Assembly (NCBI GenBank): GCA_013696275.1
Contig: JACCYW010000377.1
Span: 1-27,010, forward strand
Source: Chloroflexota bacterium
GTDB lineage: Bacteria; Chloroflexota; Limnocylindria; Limnocylindrales; CSP1-4
Direction of reading: 5' to 3'
DNA: 27,010 bases
The notes under the pieces were generated by a model that ran no database searches, was not told where the DNA came from, and saw nothing but the letters and a program-made list of their open reading frames with translations. Numbering within the stretch: the first letter of the stretch is position 1; every line of letters begins with the position of its first letter. Position numbers and translations under genes: made by a program. Shown here piece by piece: positions 19,868 through 26,822 of the stretch.

Positions 19868-19905
19868 CACCTGGAGCGGCTCGTATCACCTGGAGCGGCT
19901 CACAT
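19868..19905. repeat. 19-bp tandem repeat, two copies
   Basis: cacctggagcggctcgtat is followed immediately by cacctggagcggctcacat (two mismatches), and the motif restarts with cactggg. It is 119 bases upstream of the metal transporter start. Tandem direct repeats of this size upstream of a transporter can be operator sites, but nothing else supports that here. Confidence 0.7.
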
Positions 19906-19989
19906 CACTGGGCATGTGGCCGCTCCTTCTTGCATCCCTACGGTGCGTACTCGACCATCACACGATGGCGATGGACGGGAACGAGCCCA

Positions 19990-20016
19990 GCTGCGGCTGA
20001 ACCCTCGCGCCGCAGC
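19990..20016. other. Inverted repeat just upstream of the ZIP gene
   Basis: Perfect 8-bp arms GCTGCGGC / GCCGCAGC with an 11-base spacer, ending 8 bases before the first possible start of the transporter gene. It could be a hairpin in the 5' leader or an operator for a metal-dependent repressor. Function is unknown. Confidence 0.5.
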
Positions 20017-20024
20017 CGCAGGCT

Positions 20025-20786
20025 ATGGTGATGCCCATGTGGCTCGAGGCAGGCTTCTGGGGCCTGGTCGCTGGTTCCGCCCTGGTGATAGGCGCGGCCG
20101 TCGGCTATCTGGTGCCCGTGCCACGACAGGTGATAGCCGGGACGATGGCATTCGGGGCCGGCGTACTGGTGTCGGTCCTCGCCTTCGATCTCATCGCCGA
20201 GGCCCATGAGCGGGGCGGCTTGGTTGCGACCGGGGTCGGCTTCCTCATCGGCGCCATCGCCTTCACCATCGTCAACATCCACCTCTCGCGCCGCGGCGCC
20301 AGGCACCGCAAGCGGTCTGGCGACAAGCAGGTCAGCGAGCAGGAAGATGGAGGCAGCGGCCTTGCCATCGCTGCCGGTGCCCTCCTCGACGGCATCCCGG
20401 AAGCGATGGTGATAGGCCTGAGCGTGCTTGCGGGACCTGGCGTCAGCGCTGTCGCGGTCATCGGGATATTCGTGTCGAACATCCCGGAGGGGCTCGCCAG
20501 CGCCGCCGGGATGAGACGAGCCGGGCGCTCGGCCCGCTACGTCTTCGGTCTGTGGGCAGCGATCGCTGCCGCGTCGGGTGGTGCCGCCATCCTTGGCAAC
20601 GTCGGTCTCGGAGGATCTCCAGCGGAGGTCGTGGCGGCGACGACAGCCCTGGCGGCAGGTGCCATCCTGGCCATGGTGGCCGACACGATGTTCCCCGAGG
20701 CGTTCGAGACGGCACACGAACTGACCGGTCTGGTCGCCGCGAGCGGTTTTCTGTCGGCCTTCATCCTCTCGAGCCTTGGCCGCTGA
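20025..20786 (+). CDS. ZIP-family divalent metal transporter (variant metal site)
   Basis: 253-residue inner-membrane protein with about eight hydrophobic segments and a short basic/acidic cytoplasmic loop (88-110, HLSRRGARHRKRSGDKQ) between the third and fourth. The two ZIP signature helices are recognisable as ALLDGIPEAMVIGLS (D122, E126) and FVSNIPEGLASAAG (S151, E155). Classical ZIPs have His at both of these first positions (HNxPEG), so the binuclear metal site here has Asp and Ser instead. It probably still moves divalent cations, but the preferred ion and direction are uncertain. ATGs at 20025, 20031 and 20037 are all possible starts; the last has a TATGGT box 7 bases upstream. It is transcribed alone, converging on a methyltransferase gene. 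Confidence 0.85.
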   Translation: MVMPMWLEAGFWGLVAGSALVIGAAVGYLVPVPRQVIAGTMAFGAGVLVSVLAFDLIAEAHERGGLVATGVGFLIGAIAFTIVNIHLSRRGARHRKRSGDKQVSEQEDGGSGLAIAAGALLDGIPEAMVIGLSVLAGPGVSAVAVIGIFVSNIPEGLASAAGMRRAGRSARYVFGLWAAIAAASGGAAILGNVGLGGSPAEVVAATTALAAGAILAMVADTMFPEAFETAHELTGLVAASGFLSAFILSSLGR

Positions 20787-20810
20787 GAGCGAGTGAGTCG
20801 CGCACAGTCA

Positions 20811-21602
20811 TCAGCCGCGCCGAGCGCGCAACGCGAGGAACAGCGGGATCTCGGCCTCGGCCCGGGTCTCGGCCCGTCGACCCGGCGGGCGCGCATCATC
20901 GGGAAGGTCGGGCAGCTCACGCATGGCATCGACGGAGAAGCCTGCCGACGCGAGGCCGTTGACGTAGCTGGAGAGCGGTCGATGGTAGGAGCGGGTCGGC
21001 GGGCCCCCACCGATCGACTTCATCGGCACGGCCATAGGGCTGAGGTAGGCGTCGACGCGCCGGAAGATCAGCTTCCTGCCCTCGTCGAAGCCCCATCCGG
21101 AATGGCGAGCCTGGCGGAACGACGGGTGGGTCATGAAGATGACCACCCGACCAGTGGGCCGAAGCACCCGTCCGAGCGCTTGGAAGACTGGCTCCAGCGG
21201 ATCCATGTCCTGGATGCTGAGGAGGAACACGCCAGCGTCATAGGTCGCCCGCCGCACATCGGGTAGTGCATCGAGGGCACGGGCGTCGCCGACGATGAAG
21301 CGACCAAGCGCGGCATGCCTGGCGCGAGCCAGTTCGATCAATCTGGGGCTGGCATCGACGCCTGTGTAGCCAGCACCGCGATCGACTATGTAGGGCGCGA
21401 GCACACCCTGGCCCGCTCCGATGTCCAGGATGCGCGACCCGGGCCGTGGATCCAACAGGTCCAGGACGGCGGGGATGGCGATGGCCTGGTGATACCGACT
21501 GCCCCTTTGTCCGACCCAGCCGTCGTACCACGAGGCGACACGCTCCCAGCTGCTCGCGGCTGCCACAGGTGCAGCCCGCCCACGGCGTACGACCCTGCCC
21601 AC
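20811..21602 (-). CDS. Class I SAM-dependent methyltransferase
   Basis: 263-residue Rossmann-fold methyltransferase. The SAM-binding motif I is ILDIGAGQGVLAPYI (58-72), followed by GYTGVDASPRLIELAR (acidic end of strand 2), FIVGDARALDALP and FDAGVF-like TYDAGVFLLSIQDMDP (motif post-II). VLRPTGRVVIFMTHPSFR is the usual motif III region. A C-terminal cap includes GWGFDEGRKLIFRRVDAYLSP and GGPPTRSYHRPLSSYVNGL, resembling UbiE/Methyltransf_11 proteins that act on small molecules or lipids. The substrate cannot be assigned. The GTG at 21602 is taken as start; GTG at 21566 is an alternative, and no good Shine-Dalgarno decides. It is divergent from the cassette starting at 21928 and might share its promoter region. 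Confidence 0.85.
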   Translation of the reverse strand: MGRVVRRGRAAPVAAASSWERVASWYDGWVGQRGSRYHQAIAIPAVLDLLDPRPGSRILDIGAGQGVLAPYIVDRGAGYTGVDASPRLIELARARHAALGRFIVGDARALDALPDVRRATYDAGVFLLSIQDMDPLEPVFQALGRVLRPTGRVVIFMTHPSFRQARHSGWGFDEGRKLIFRRVDAYLSPMAVPMKSIGGGPPTRSYHRPLSSYVNGLASAGFSVDAMRELPDLPDDARPPGRRAETRAEAEIPLFLALRARRG

Positions 21603-21927
21603 TCGATGAGAACCCTAACAGGCCACCGATGGGGCTATCGTGCGGGCATGGCTATCGCGGGTGGGCTCCGTTCGAAGGCGACACGGTGGTCGTGGACGAC
21701 GCGGACCTGGGCGAGCGAGATGACCGTGCGGGCGGCGCGCAGCTGCCCGCTGCCGCTGTGGTCTCCTTGCCACGGCCGACCCGCCCTGGTGCTCGACATC
21801 TTCTGAGCGCGGCTCGCTTGGGTGCGGCAGAGAAGCCCGGTCCGGGTGGTGCCTTTGTAACTGTTTTGGCACCGGCCAAGCTCGACCGATGGGATCGATA
21901 TGGGCCACGTGGTGGTGTCATCTCCCC
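21603..21927. other. Intergenic region between divergent methyltransferase genes
   Basis: 325 bases without a gene I can support. A 52-codon frame from ATG 21648, preceded by a TATCGT box 6 bases upstream, has no recognisable domain. The overlapping plus frame reads EGDTVVVDDADLGERDDRAG, which looks more protein-like, so a broken small gene is possible. An AT-richer patch with a palindrome lies at 21848-21873. Confidence 0.5.
21848..21873. promoter_or_regulatory. Palindrome with AT-rich centre, possible operator
   Basis: GGTGCC and GGCACC arms flank a 14-base AT-richer centre (tttgtaactgtttt), standing out from the GC-rich surroundings. It lies 55 bases before the cassette's first start and contains TTGGCA, a near match to a -35 box, though no well-placed -10 box follows. 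It could be an operator or a small hairpin. Confidence 0.4.
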
Positions 21928-22863
21928 ATGGGCCCAGTGACCATCGAACACGTCTCGGAGTCAGTCGCAGCCACGTCGGCGAAAAGCGAGCAGACGGAAA
22001 GAGGCGCGGGCGAGCGGGGATCGCGGCCAGGGCAGGGCCTCTTCTCGGCGGACTGGCTGGATGTCCATTTCGAAGCCTGCCGGGACGAGTACGAGGCCAT
22101 GCTCCGGACGATCGGCCTGCAGCCCGGGTGGAGGGTGCTCGACATCGGCTGTGGCAGCGGCAGCTTCCTTCCCCTCCTGGCCGAGCTGGTCGGTGCCGGT
22201 GGTGCCCTGGTCGCTCTTGACGCTGCCGCGGAGAACATCGCCGCCGCCGCCCGGCGTCTCGAAGCCGCTCCCATCGAGTGCGCCCTGCGACTCGATCTCG
22301 GCTCGCTCGAAGGACTGCCCTACGAACGCGCATCCTTCGATGCTGTCTGGTGCGCAAACGTGATCCAGTACTTCCCCGACCGCGCAGTGCCGAGGTTGAT
22401 CGAGGAGATGCGTCGAGTCGTGCGGCCGGGTGGCCTGGTGGCGATCAAGGACGTGGACATGACGCTGTTCCGCGTGGAACCCATGGACCCCTTCCTCATC
22501 ACTCATCTCTCCGAAGCGAGCCTGCGCGACGAGGACTTCGGCGCCTGGTCGCAGGGATCGCTTCGAGGTCGGAGCCTTCGGCGACGCCTGGAGGATGGCG
22601 GGCTCACGAACGTGTGGCAACGCACCTCAGTGATCGAACGGTGGGCACCGTTGCGTCCTGTGGAGCGCCGCTTGTGGGGCGATTGGCTGGCCTTCCTGGC
22701 CGGAGCGGCTCAGGAACGCGCTGTCGGCGAGAAGGACCGCGCGCTGTGGCGGAACATGCTCGATGCCGATGACAAGGCGAATCCATTGAATGATCCGCGT
22801 TTCTACGCATCCGAGGGTCAAGTCATCGCCGTCGGGAGTCGGCCGCCAGATGATGACCCCTGA
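21928..22863 (+). CDS. SAM-dependent methyltransferase, first gene of the N-hydroxylase cassette
   Basis: 311-residue class I methyltransferase. Motif I is VLDIGCGSGSF (70-80), then GALVALDAAAENIAAAARRL, LGSLEGLPYERASFDAVWCANVIQYF (post-II region) and MRRVVRPGGLVAIKDVDM. An extra C-terminal helical part of about 100 residues ends in FYASEGQVIAVGSRP. This layout fits Methyltransf_11/25-type enzymes acting on small molecules. The frame opens 39 bases earlier, but the ATG at 21928 fits better. Its end overlaps the next gene by 14 bases, so it is translationally coupled to the glycosyltransferase and downstream heme-enzyme genes. This hints that it methylates the pathway's product or an intermediate; the substrate is unknown. 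Confidence 0.85.
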   Translation: MGPVTIEHVSESVAATSAKSEQTERGAGERGSRPGQGLFSADWLDVHFEACRDEYEAMLRTIGLQPGWRVLDIGCGSGSFLPLLAELVGAGGALVALDAAAENIAAAARRLEAAPIECALRLDLGSLEGLPYERASFDAVWCANVIQYFPDRAVPRLIEEMRRVVRPGGLVAIKDVDMTLFRVEPMDPFLITHLSEASLRDEDFGAWSQGSLRGRSLRRRLEDGGLTNVWQRTSVIERWAPLRPVERRLWGDWLAFLAGAAQERAVGEKDRALWRNMLDADDKANPLNDPRFYASEGQVIAVGSRPPDDDP

Positions 22864-23863
22864 TCTCCGTCGCCTGGAGGCGACATACATCCTGCCCCTG
22901 CGCGTCGACGCAGAGGGACCATCGGAGAGGTTCCAGGATCTGACCGACTATCTCGCCTGGCTCGCTCGAGTCGTCGACCAAGTCGTGGTCGTAGACGGGT
23001 CACCTCCGCCTACCTTCGCACGGCATCACGAGCGGTGGAGGCACCTGGTCCAGCACGTCCCTCCCGACCCCGAGCTGGTCACCGAGAACGGCAAGGTCGG
23101 TGGGGTCCTGACCGGCCTACGGCGGGCGCAGCATGACCGCCTCATCATCGCCGACGACGATGTGCGCTACGACGGCAGATCGATCCGGCTACTGCTGAAG
23201 GCGCTGCTCTCCAGGGATGTGGTGCGGCCGCAGAACCACTTCTCTCCGCTGCCATGGCATGCGCTGTGGGACACCGCGCGTATCTTGGTCAATCGCACCA
23301 CCGGTGGTGACTGGCCTGGCACTCTCGGTGTCCGTCGATCCACTCTCATGGCGGCCGGTGGCTATGACGGACGGGTCCTGTTCGAGAATCTCGAGCTTGT
23401 CCGCACGATCAAGGCGGCGGGCGGAAGCGAACTGGTCGCCCTGGACCTGTTCGTTCCTCGACGACCGCCGGCTGTTCGGCATTTCTGGGGTCAGCGCGTG
23501 CGCCAGGCATACGACGAGTTCGCCCGACCAGGAAGATTGGCGATCTGGCTGTCGCTGCTACCTGGTCTGGCCATGATCGTGGCAAAGAGGTCGTGGGTGG
23601 GCCTGGCGGGGGCAGGTTTCGCGGGTATCGCGGTGGCCGAGATCGGGCGCCAGCGCGGCGGAGGTCGTGCCGTGTTCCCCGCCACCGCCTCCCTGGTAGC
23701 GCCTCTCTGGCTGATCGAGCGGGCCATCGGGGCGTGGCTGGCGGTCGCCGCTCGACTCGCCCTCGGTGGGATGCCATATCGCGACGGCATACTGATCCGA
23801 GCGGCTACGCCGAGTCGCGTGCTGGAGCTGCGCCATGCGAGAGCACGAACGAACTCGCGATGA
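22850..23863 (+). CDS. GT2-like glycosyltransferase with hydrophobic C-terminal region
   Basis: 337-residue GT-A fold protein. ATYILPLRVD (about 11-20) is the first strand, VDQVVVVDGSP the second, and NGKVGGVLTGLRRAQHDRLIIADDDVRYD carries the metal-binding DxD-like ADDD (101-104). Further on come TGGDWPGTLGVRRSTLMAAGGYD and FENLEL (178-183), the usual place of the acidic catalytic residue, then HFWGQRVRQAYDEF in place of the QxxRW motif. Two to three hydrophobic segments (about 230-295) suggest membrane association. It probably transfers a sugar to a lipid-like or small-molecule acceptor. ATGATG at 22850/22853 overlaps the methyltransferase end, and the gene ends in an ATGA overlap with the next. 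The frame opens earlier at 22790, but that would run deeply into the methyltransferase. Confidence 0.82.
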   Translation: MMTPDLRRLEATYILPLRVDAEGPSERFQDLTDYLAWLARVVDQVVVVDGSPPPTFARHHERWRHLVQHVPPDPELVTENGKVGGVLTGLRRAQHDRLIIADDDVRYDGRSIRLLLKALLSRDVVRPQNHFSPLPWHALWDTARILVNRTTGGDWPGTLGVRRSTLMAAGGYDGRVLFENLELVRTIKAAGGSELVALDLFVPRRPPAVRHFWGQRVRQAYDEFARPGRLAIWLSLLPGLAMIVAKRSWVGLAGAGFAGIAVAEIGRQRGGGRAVFPATASLVAPLWLIERAIGAWLAVAARLALGGMPYRDGILIRAATPSRVLELRHARARTNSR

Positions 23864-24612
23864 GCGTCTCGTCAAGGGGTGGCATGATCCACCATCCGCC
23901 CATCGATGAGTCGGATGGGGCGGCCACTCGTGCCTTGGCCCGTTCCGCCCAGGCTCGTCTGGTAGGTGATGCTTTCCGCGCCCGAGTCCTCGAGGACAGC
24001 TTTGCCTGCCTTGGCGCTCGTTCCGCGTTGGGCAGTGGTCGGTCTCGTATCAGCCTCTATGCGGACATGGGCGACTCGGAAGGGACACGGCGACTGGCGC
24101 GCGATCTGGCTCGCTTCGCGGGCCTGCAAGACACGACCGATCACACCGGCTTCAGCACTTTCGTTGCCGCCTTCACAGGCCCTATGGACGTTGGCGAAGG
24201 TAGGTTCGAGCAGAAGATGTGGCAACAGCTCCAGGATCTCCACGATGTGGACGCTCGCGTCTACGGCTGGGATCCCTGCTTCAGCTCAGACCCGGACGAC
24301 CCATCATTCGCGTTCAGCATCGGCGGCAGAGCGTTCTTCGTGGTCGGCCTTCATGGACGGGCGTCGCGAGTGACACGCCGGTTCGCCTGGCCGACCTTGG
24401 TCTTCAACCCGCATGATCAGTTCACGCGTCTGCGCTCCACCGGCCGATTCGACCGGTTGCAGGAGAAGATCCGCGAGCGTGACCTCGCCATCCAAGGTTC
24501 GCTCAACCCGATGCTCGGTGACTTCGGCATCCGTTCGGAAGCGCGACAATATGCTGGTCGGGCCGTCGAAGACGACTGGCGCTGCCCCTTCCGCAGGCAC
24601 GAGGCCGGGTGA
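23860..24612 (+). CDS. YqcI/YcgG-family protein, putative heme-dependent N-hydroxylase (GntA-like)
   Basis: 250-residue soluble protein of the YqcI/YcgG family (PF08892). The family includes GntA, the heme-dependent N-hydroxylase of guanitoxin biosynthesis, which hydroxylates a guanidine nitrogen. Family stretches visible here are HTGFSTFVAAFTGP (95-108), MWQQLQDLHDVDA (120-132), SSDPDDPSFAFSIGGRAFFVVGLH (142-165), RRFAWPTLVFNPHDQF (173-188), QGSLNPMLGDFG (212-223), QYAGRAV (230-236) and WRCPF (240-244). The ATG at 23860 forms an ATGA overlap with the glycosyltransferase stop; an internal ATG at 23884 with AAGGGG upstream could be the true start. The DUF1989 gene follows with a GTGA overlap. 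Family membership is clear; N-hydroxylation of an amine or guanidine substrate is inferred, and the substrate is unknown. Confidence 0.88.
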   Translation: MSVSSRGGMIHHPPIDESDGAATRALARSAQARLVGDAFRARVLEDSFACLGARSALGSGRSRISLYADMGDSEGTRRLARDLARFAGLQDTTDHTGFSTFVAAFTGPMDVGEGRFEQKMWQQLQDLHDVDARVYGWDPCFSSDPDDPSFAFSIGGRAFFVVGLHGRASRVTRRFAWPTLVFNPHDQFTRLRSTGRFDRLQEKIRERDLAIQGSLNPMLGDFGIRSEARQYAGRAVEDDWRCPFRRHEAG

Positions 24613-25220
24613 GGCAGAACCTCGAGCGCCACCATCTTGAGCCGCAGACCGGGATGGCGCTCGAGCTCCGGCGAGGTCAGATCCTACGCGTCATAGATCC
24701 CCAGGGCGAGCAGGTCGCCGACCTCTTCGCATTCAGCCACGACGATCCACGCGAGTGGCTGTCGTCCGGAAGATCCATCGATTACAACGGCACGATCCAT
24801 CTGACCACGGGGCACGTGCTGTACTCGAATCGAAGTAACCGGATGTTGACCATCGGAGAAGATCAGGTAGGCCGCCACGACTTCCTGCTCACCCCGTGCA
24901 GTCCCGAGATGTTCCGGATCATCTACCACCACTTGGGCCATCATCCCAGTTGCTTCGAGAACCTTGCCACCAGCCTCGCCCCCTTCGGGATCGGCTCGGA
25001 CGCCATCGCCACCACCTTCAACATCTTCATGGATGTCACGGTCGCGGCTGACGGAGCACTGCGCATCGGGCCGCCCCACTCACGAGCGGGCGACTTCATC
25101 GATCTGCGCGCCGAGATGGATCTCATCGTCGGCGTGACGGCATGCTCGGCGGAGAAATCGAACAACGGACGCCTCAAGCCCATCGATATCGAAGTGACCA
25201 AGGCATCGCCGGACGAGTGA
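24609..25220 (+). CDS. DUF1989 / urea carboxylase-associated family protein
   Basis: 203-residue cytoplasmic protein of the DUF1989 family (PF09347). Some members of this family, CgdA and CgdB, form a carboxyguanidine deiminase in guanidine breakdown. Conserved stretches are LRRGQILRVIDPQGEQVADLFAF (20-42), the metal-binding-type HDFLLTPCSPEMF (90-102), HHPSCFENLA (111-120), TFNIFMDV (136-143), GPPHSRAGDFIDLRAEMDLIVG (154-175) and TACSAEKSNNG (177-187). His90, Cys97 and the later conserved Cys residues are all present, so it looks intact. Its GTG start overlaps the stop of the YqcI/YcgG gene (GTGA), giving strict co-expression. It may hydrolyse or rearrange the N-hydroxylated or guanidino compound made by its partner; this is inference from family and context. 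Confidence 0.9.
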   Translation: MRQNLERHHLEPQTGMALELRRGQILRVIDPQGEQVADLFAFSHDDPREWLSSGRSIDYNGTIHLTTGHVLYSNRSNRMLTIGEDQVGRHDFLLTPCSPEMFRIIYHHLGHHPSCFENLATSLAPFGIGSDAIATTFNIFMDVTVAADGALRIGPPHSRAGDFIDLRAEMDLIVGVTACSAEKSNNGRLKPIDIEVTKASPDE

Positions 25221-25287
25221 CCGCCCTCAGCGCGATCCGGGCTTGGGCGCGTCGGAGGGTGGATCGTGTAAGCCCGTGATCGTCGGC

Positions 25288-25313
25288 GGCCGACACGCGC
25301 ACCAGCGTCGGCC
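25288..25313. terminator. Hairpin after the four-gene cassette
   Basis: Perfect 7-bp arms GGCCGAC / GTCGGCC with a 12-base loop, between the DUF1989 stop (25220) and the tldD promoter. An alternative overlapping hairpin pairs GTCGGC with GCCGAC. No T-run follows. The position suggests it separates the cassette's transcript from tldD. Confidence 0.45.
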
Positions 25314-25346
25314 TCATCGCGATGCCAGGGCGGCCACTGCCGATGG

Positions 25347-25376
25347 CTGACCTTCCAGGTCGTGGCCCGTTAGCAT
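25347..25376 (+). promoter_or_regulatory. Putative promoter of tldD giving a leaderless mRNA
   Basis: CTGACC (25347-25352) resembles a -35 box and TAGCAT (25371-25376) a -10 box, with an 18-base spacer. The -10 box ends 6 bases before the tldD ATG and there is no Shine-Dalgarno sequence. Transcription would thus start at or very near the A of the start codon. Confidence 0.5.
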
Positions 25377-25382
25377 CGCAGC

Positions 25383-26822
25383 ATGTATGACCAAGCCACG
25401 GCGGCCGTCGAGGCTGCCCTGGCAGCCGGGGCACGCTATGCCGACGCCCGAGTGATGCACATACGCACGGAGTCGATGGCGGCCCGCAACGGCGTCGTCG
25501 AGACGCTCGACCGGAACGAACGAGCTGGTGTCGGGGTCCGGGCACTGATCGGTTCCTCGTGGGGCTTCTTCGCGGTGCCTGACCTTGGCTCGGCCGCGTC
25601 GCGGCGCGCCGGCGAGCAGGCGGTCATCGTCGCCCGAGCCTCGGCGACGATCCCTGGCCAGCCACTCGACCTGGCCCCGCAGCCGCCGGCCAGCGGCAGT
25701 TGGTCCAGTGAGTGCCGGGAAGACCCGTGGGCCGTCCCTCTCGCCGAGAAGAGCGAACTCCTGGAAGGAGTGACACGGACCATCCGGGACCATGGCGCGG
25801 ACATCGCCGAGGCGAGCCACCGTGTCTGGGACACCCGAAAGTGGCTGGTGAGTAGCGAGGGATCCAGGGTCGACCAGCACATCGTCGAATGTGGCGCCGC
25901 GATGAACGCTACCGCCGTCGGCGAACTTGAGACACAGCGGCGGTCCTATCCAGGCATCCGCGGCCAATTCGGGACGCGGGGCTGGGAACTCGTGCGCGAG
26001 TTGGACCTGCCGGGAAACGCAGCACGCATCGCCGAGGAAGCGCGCGCCCTACTCCTGGCACCGGAGTGCCCGTCCCTGGACTCCACCGACCTTATCCTGG
26101 GATCCGAGCAGATGGCCCTCCAGATCCATGAATCGGTCGGCCACGCCGTGGAGCTGGACCGCATCCTTGGCTGGGAGGCGGCCTTCGCTGGGACGAGCTG
26201 GCTGGACCTGGCACAGATGGGCAGCCTTCGCTTCGGCTCAGACCTGATGAACATCAGCGCCGACGCCACCCTGCCCGGTGCGCTTGGCAGCTTCGGGTTC
26301 GACGATGAAGGCACACCCGCCCACCCGGTCGATATCGTGCGCGAGGGCACCTGGGTGGGCGTCTTATCAGGTCGCGATTCGGCGGCGCTCGCCGGCATCC
26401 CCTCCGGAGGAGCGGTTCGCGCCGACGGCTTCGATCGCATGCCCATGGTCCGCATGACGAACGTGGGCTTGCTGCCCGGCCAGGACAGCCTCGAGTCGAT
26501 GATCGCGGCCACCGATGACGGGATCCTGATGGACACCAATCGTTCGTGGTCGATCGATGACAAGCGGCTCAACTTCCAGTTCGGCTGTGAGATCGGCTGG
26601 CAGATCAAGGGCGGCAAGCTCGGTCAGCTCCTACGCAACCCGACCTACACTGGCATCAGCCCACGCTTCTGGGGATCCATGGACATGCTGGGCGGGCCAG
26701 CGGAATGGACCTTCTGGGGCACGCCGAACTGCGGCAAGGGACAGCCGATGCAGGTAGGTCACACGGGCCATCCCGCCGTGCCGGCCAGATTCCGGGGCAT
26801 CCGGGTGGGGGTCAGGGGGTGA
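25383..26822 (+). CDS. tldD: TldD-family metalloprotease subunit
   Basis: 479-residue TldD/PmbA-family protein (PF01523). The zinc motif HESVGH (H249, E250, H254) lies in LGSEQMALQIHESVGHAVELDRILG. The third ligand Cys (C450) is in the C-terminal family signature TPNCGKGQPMQVGHTG. The N-terminal domain shows GARYADARVMHIRTESMAARNGVVE and the typical ERAGVGVRALIGSSWGFFAV. TldD pairs with TldE to form a barrel-shaped peptidase that degrades unfolded peptides; in some bacteria it matures peptide natural products or degrades antitoxins. The stop overlaps the tldE start as GTGA. The gene follows the N-hydroxylase cassette after 162 bases and has its own apparent promoter, so a functional link to the cassette is not implied. 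Confidence 0.93.
   Translation: MYDQATAAVEAALAAGARYADARVMHIRTESMAARNGVVETLDRNERAGVGVRALIGSSWGFFAVPDLGSAASRRAGEQAVIVARASATIPGQPLDLAPQPPASGSWSSECREDPWAVPLAEKSELLEGVTRTIRDHGADIAEASHRVWDTRKWLVSSEGSRVDQHIVECGAAMNATAVGELETQRRSYPGIRGQFGTRGWELVRELDLPGNAARIAEEARALLLAPECPSLDSTDLILGSEQMALQIHESVGHAVELDRILGWEAAFAGTSWLDLAQMGSLRFGSDLMNISADATLPGALGSFGFDDEGTPAHPVDIVREGTWVGVLSGRDSAALAGIPSGGAVRADGFDRMPMVRMTNVGLLPGQDSLESMIAATDDGILMDTNRSWSIDDKRLNFQFGCEIGWQIKGGKLGQLLRNPTYTGISPRFWGSMDMLGGPAEWTFWGTPNCGKGQPMQVGHTGHPAVPARFRGIRVGVRG

Noticed and set aside
21648..21806. 52-codon open frame with a nearby TATCGT box
   Set aside because: Composition is unconvincing and no family is recognisable. A degraded gene in the overlapping frame is equally possible, so no gene is called.
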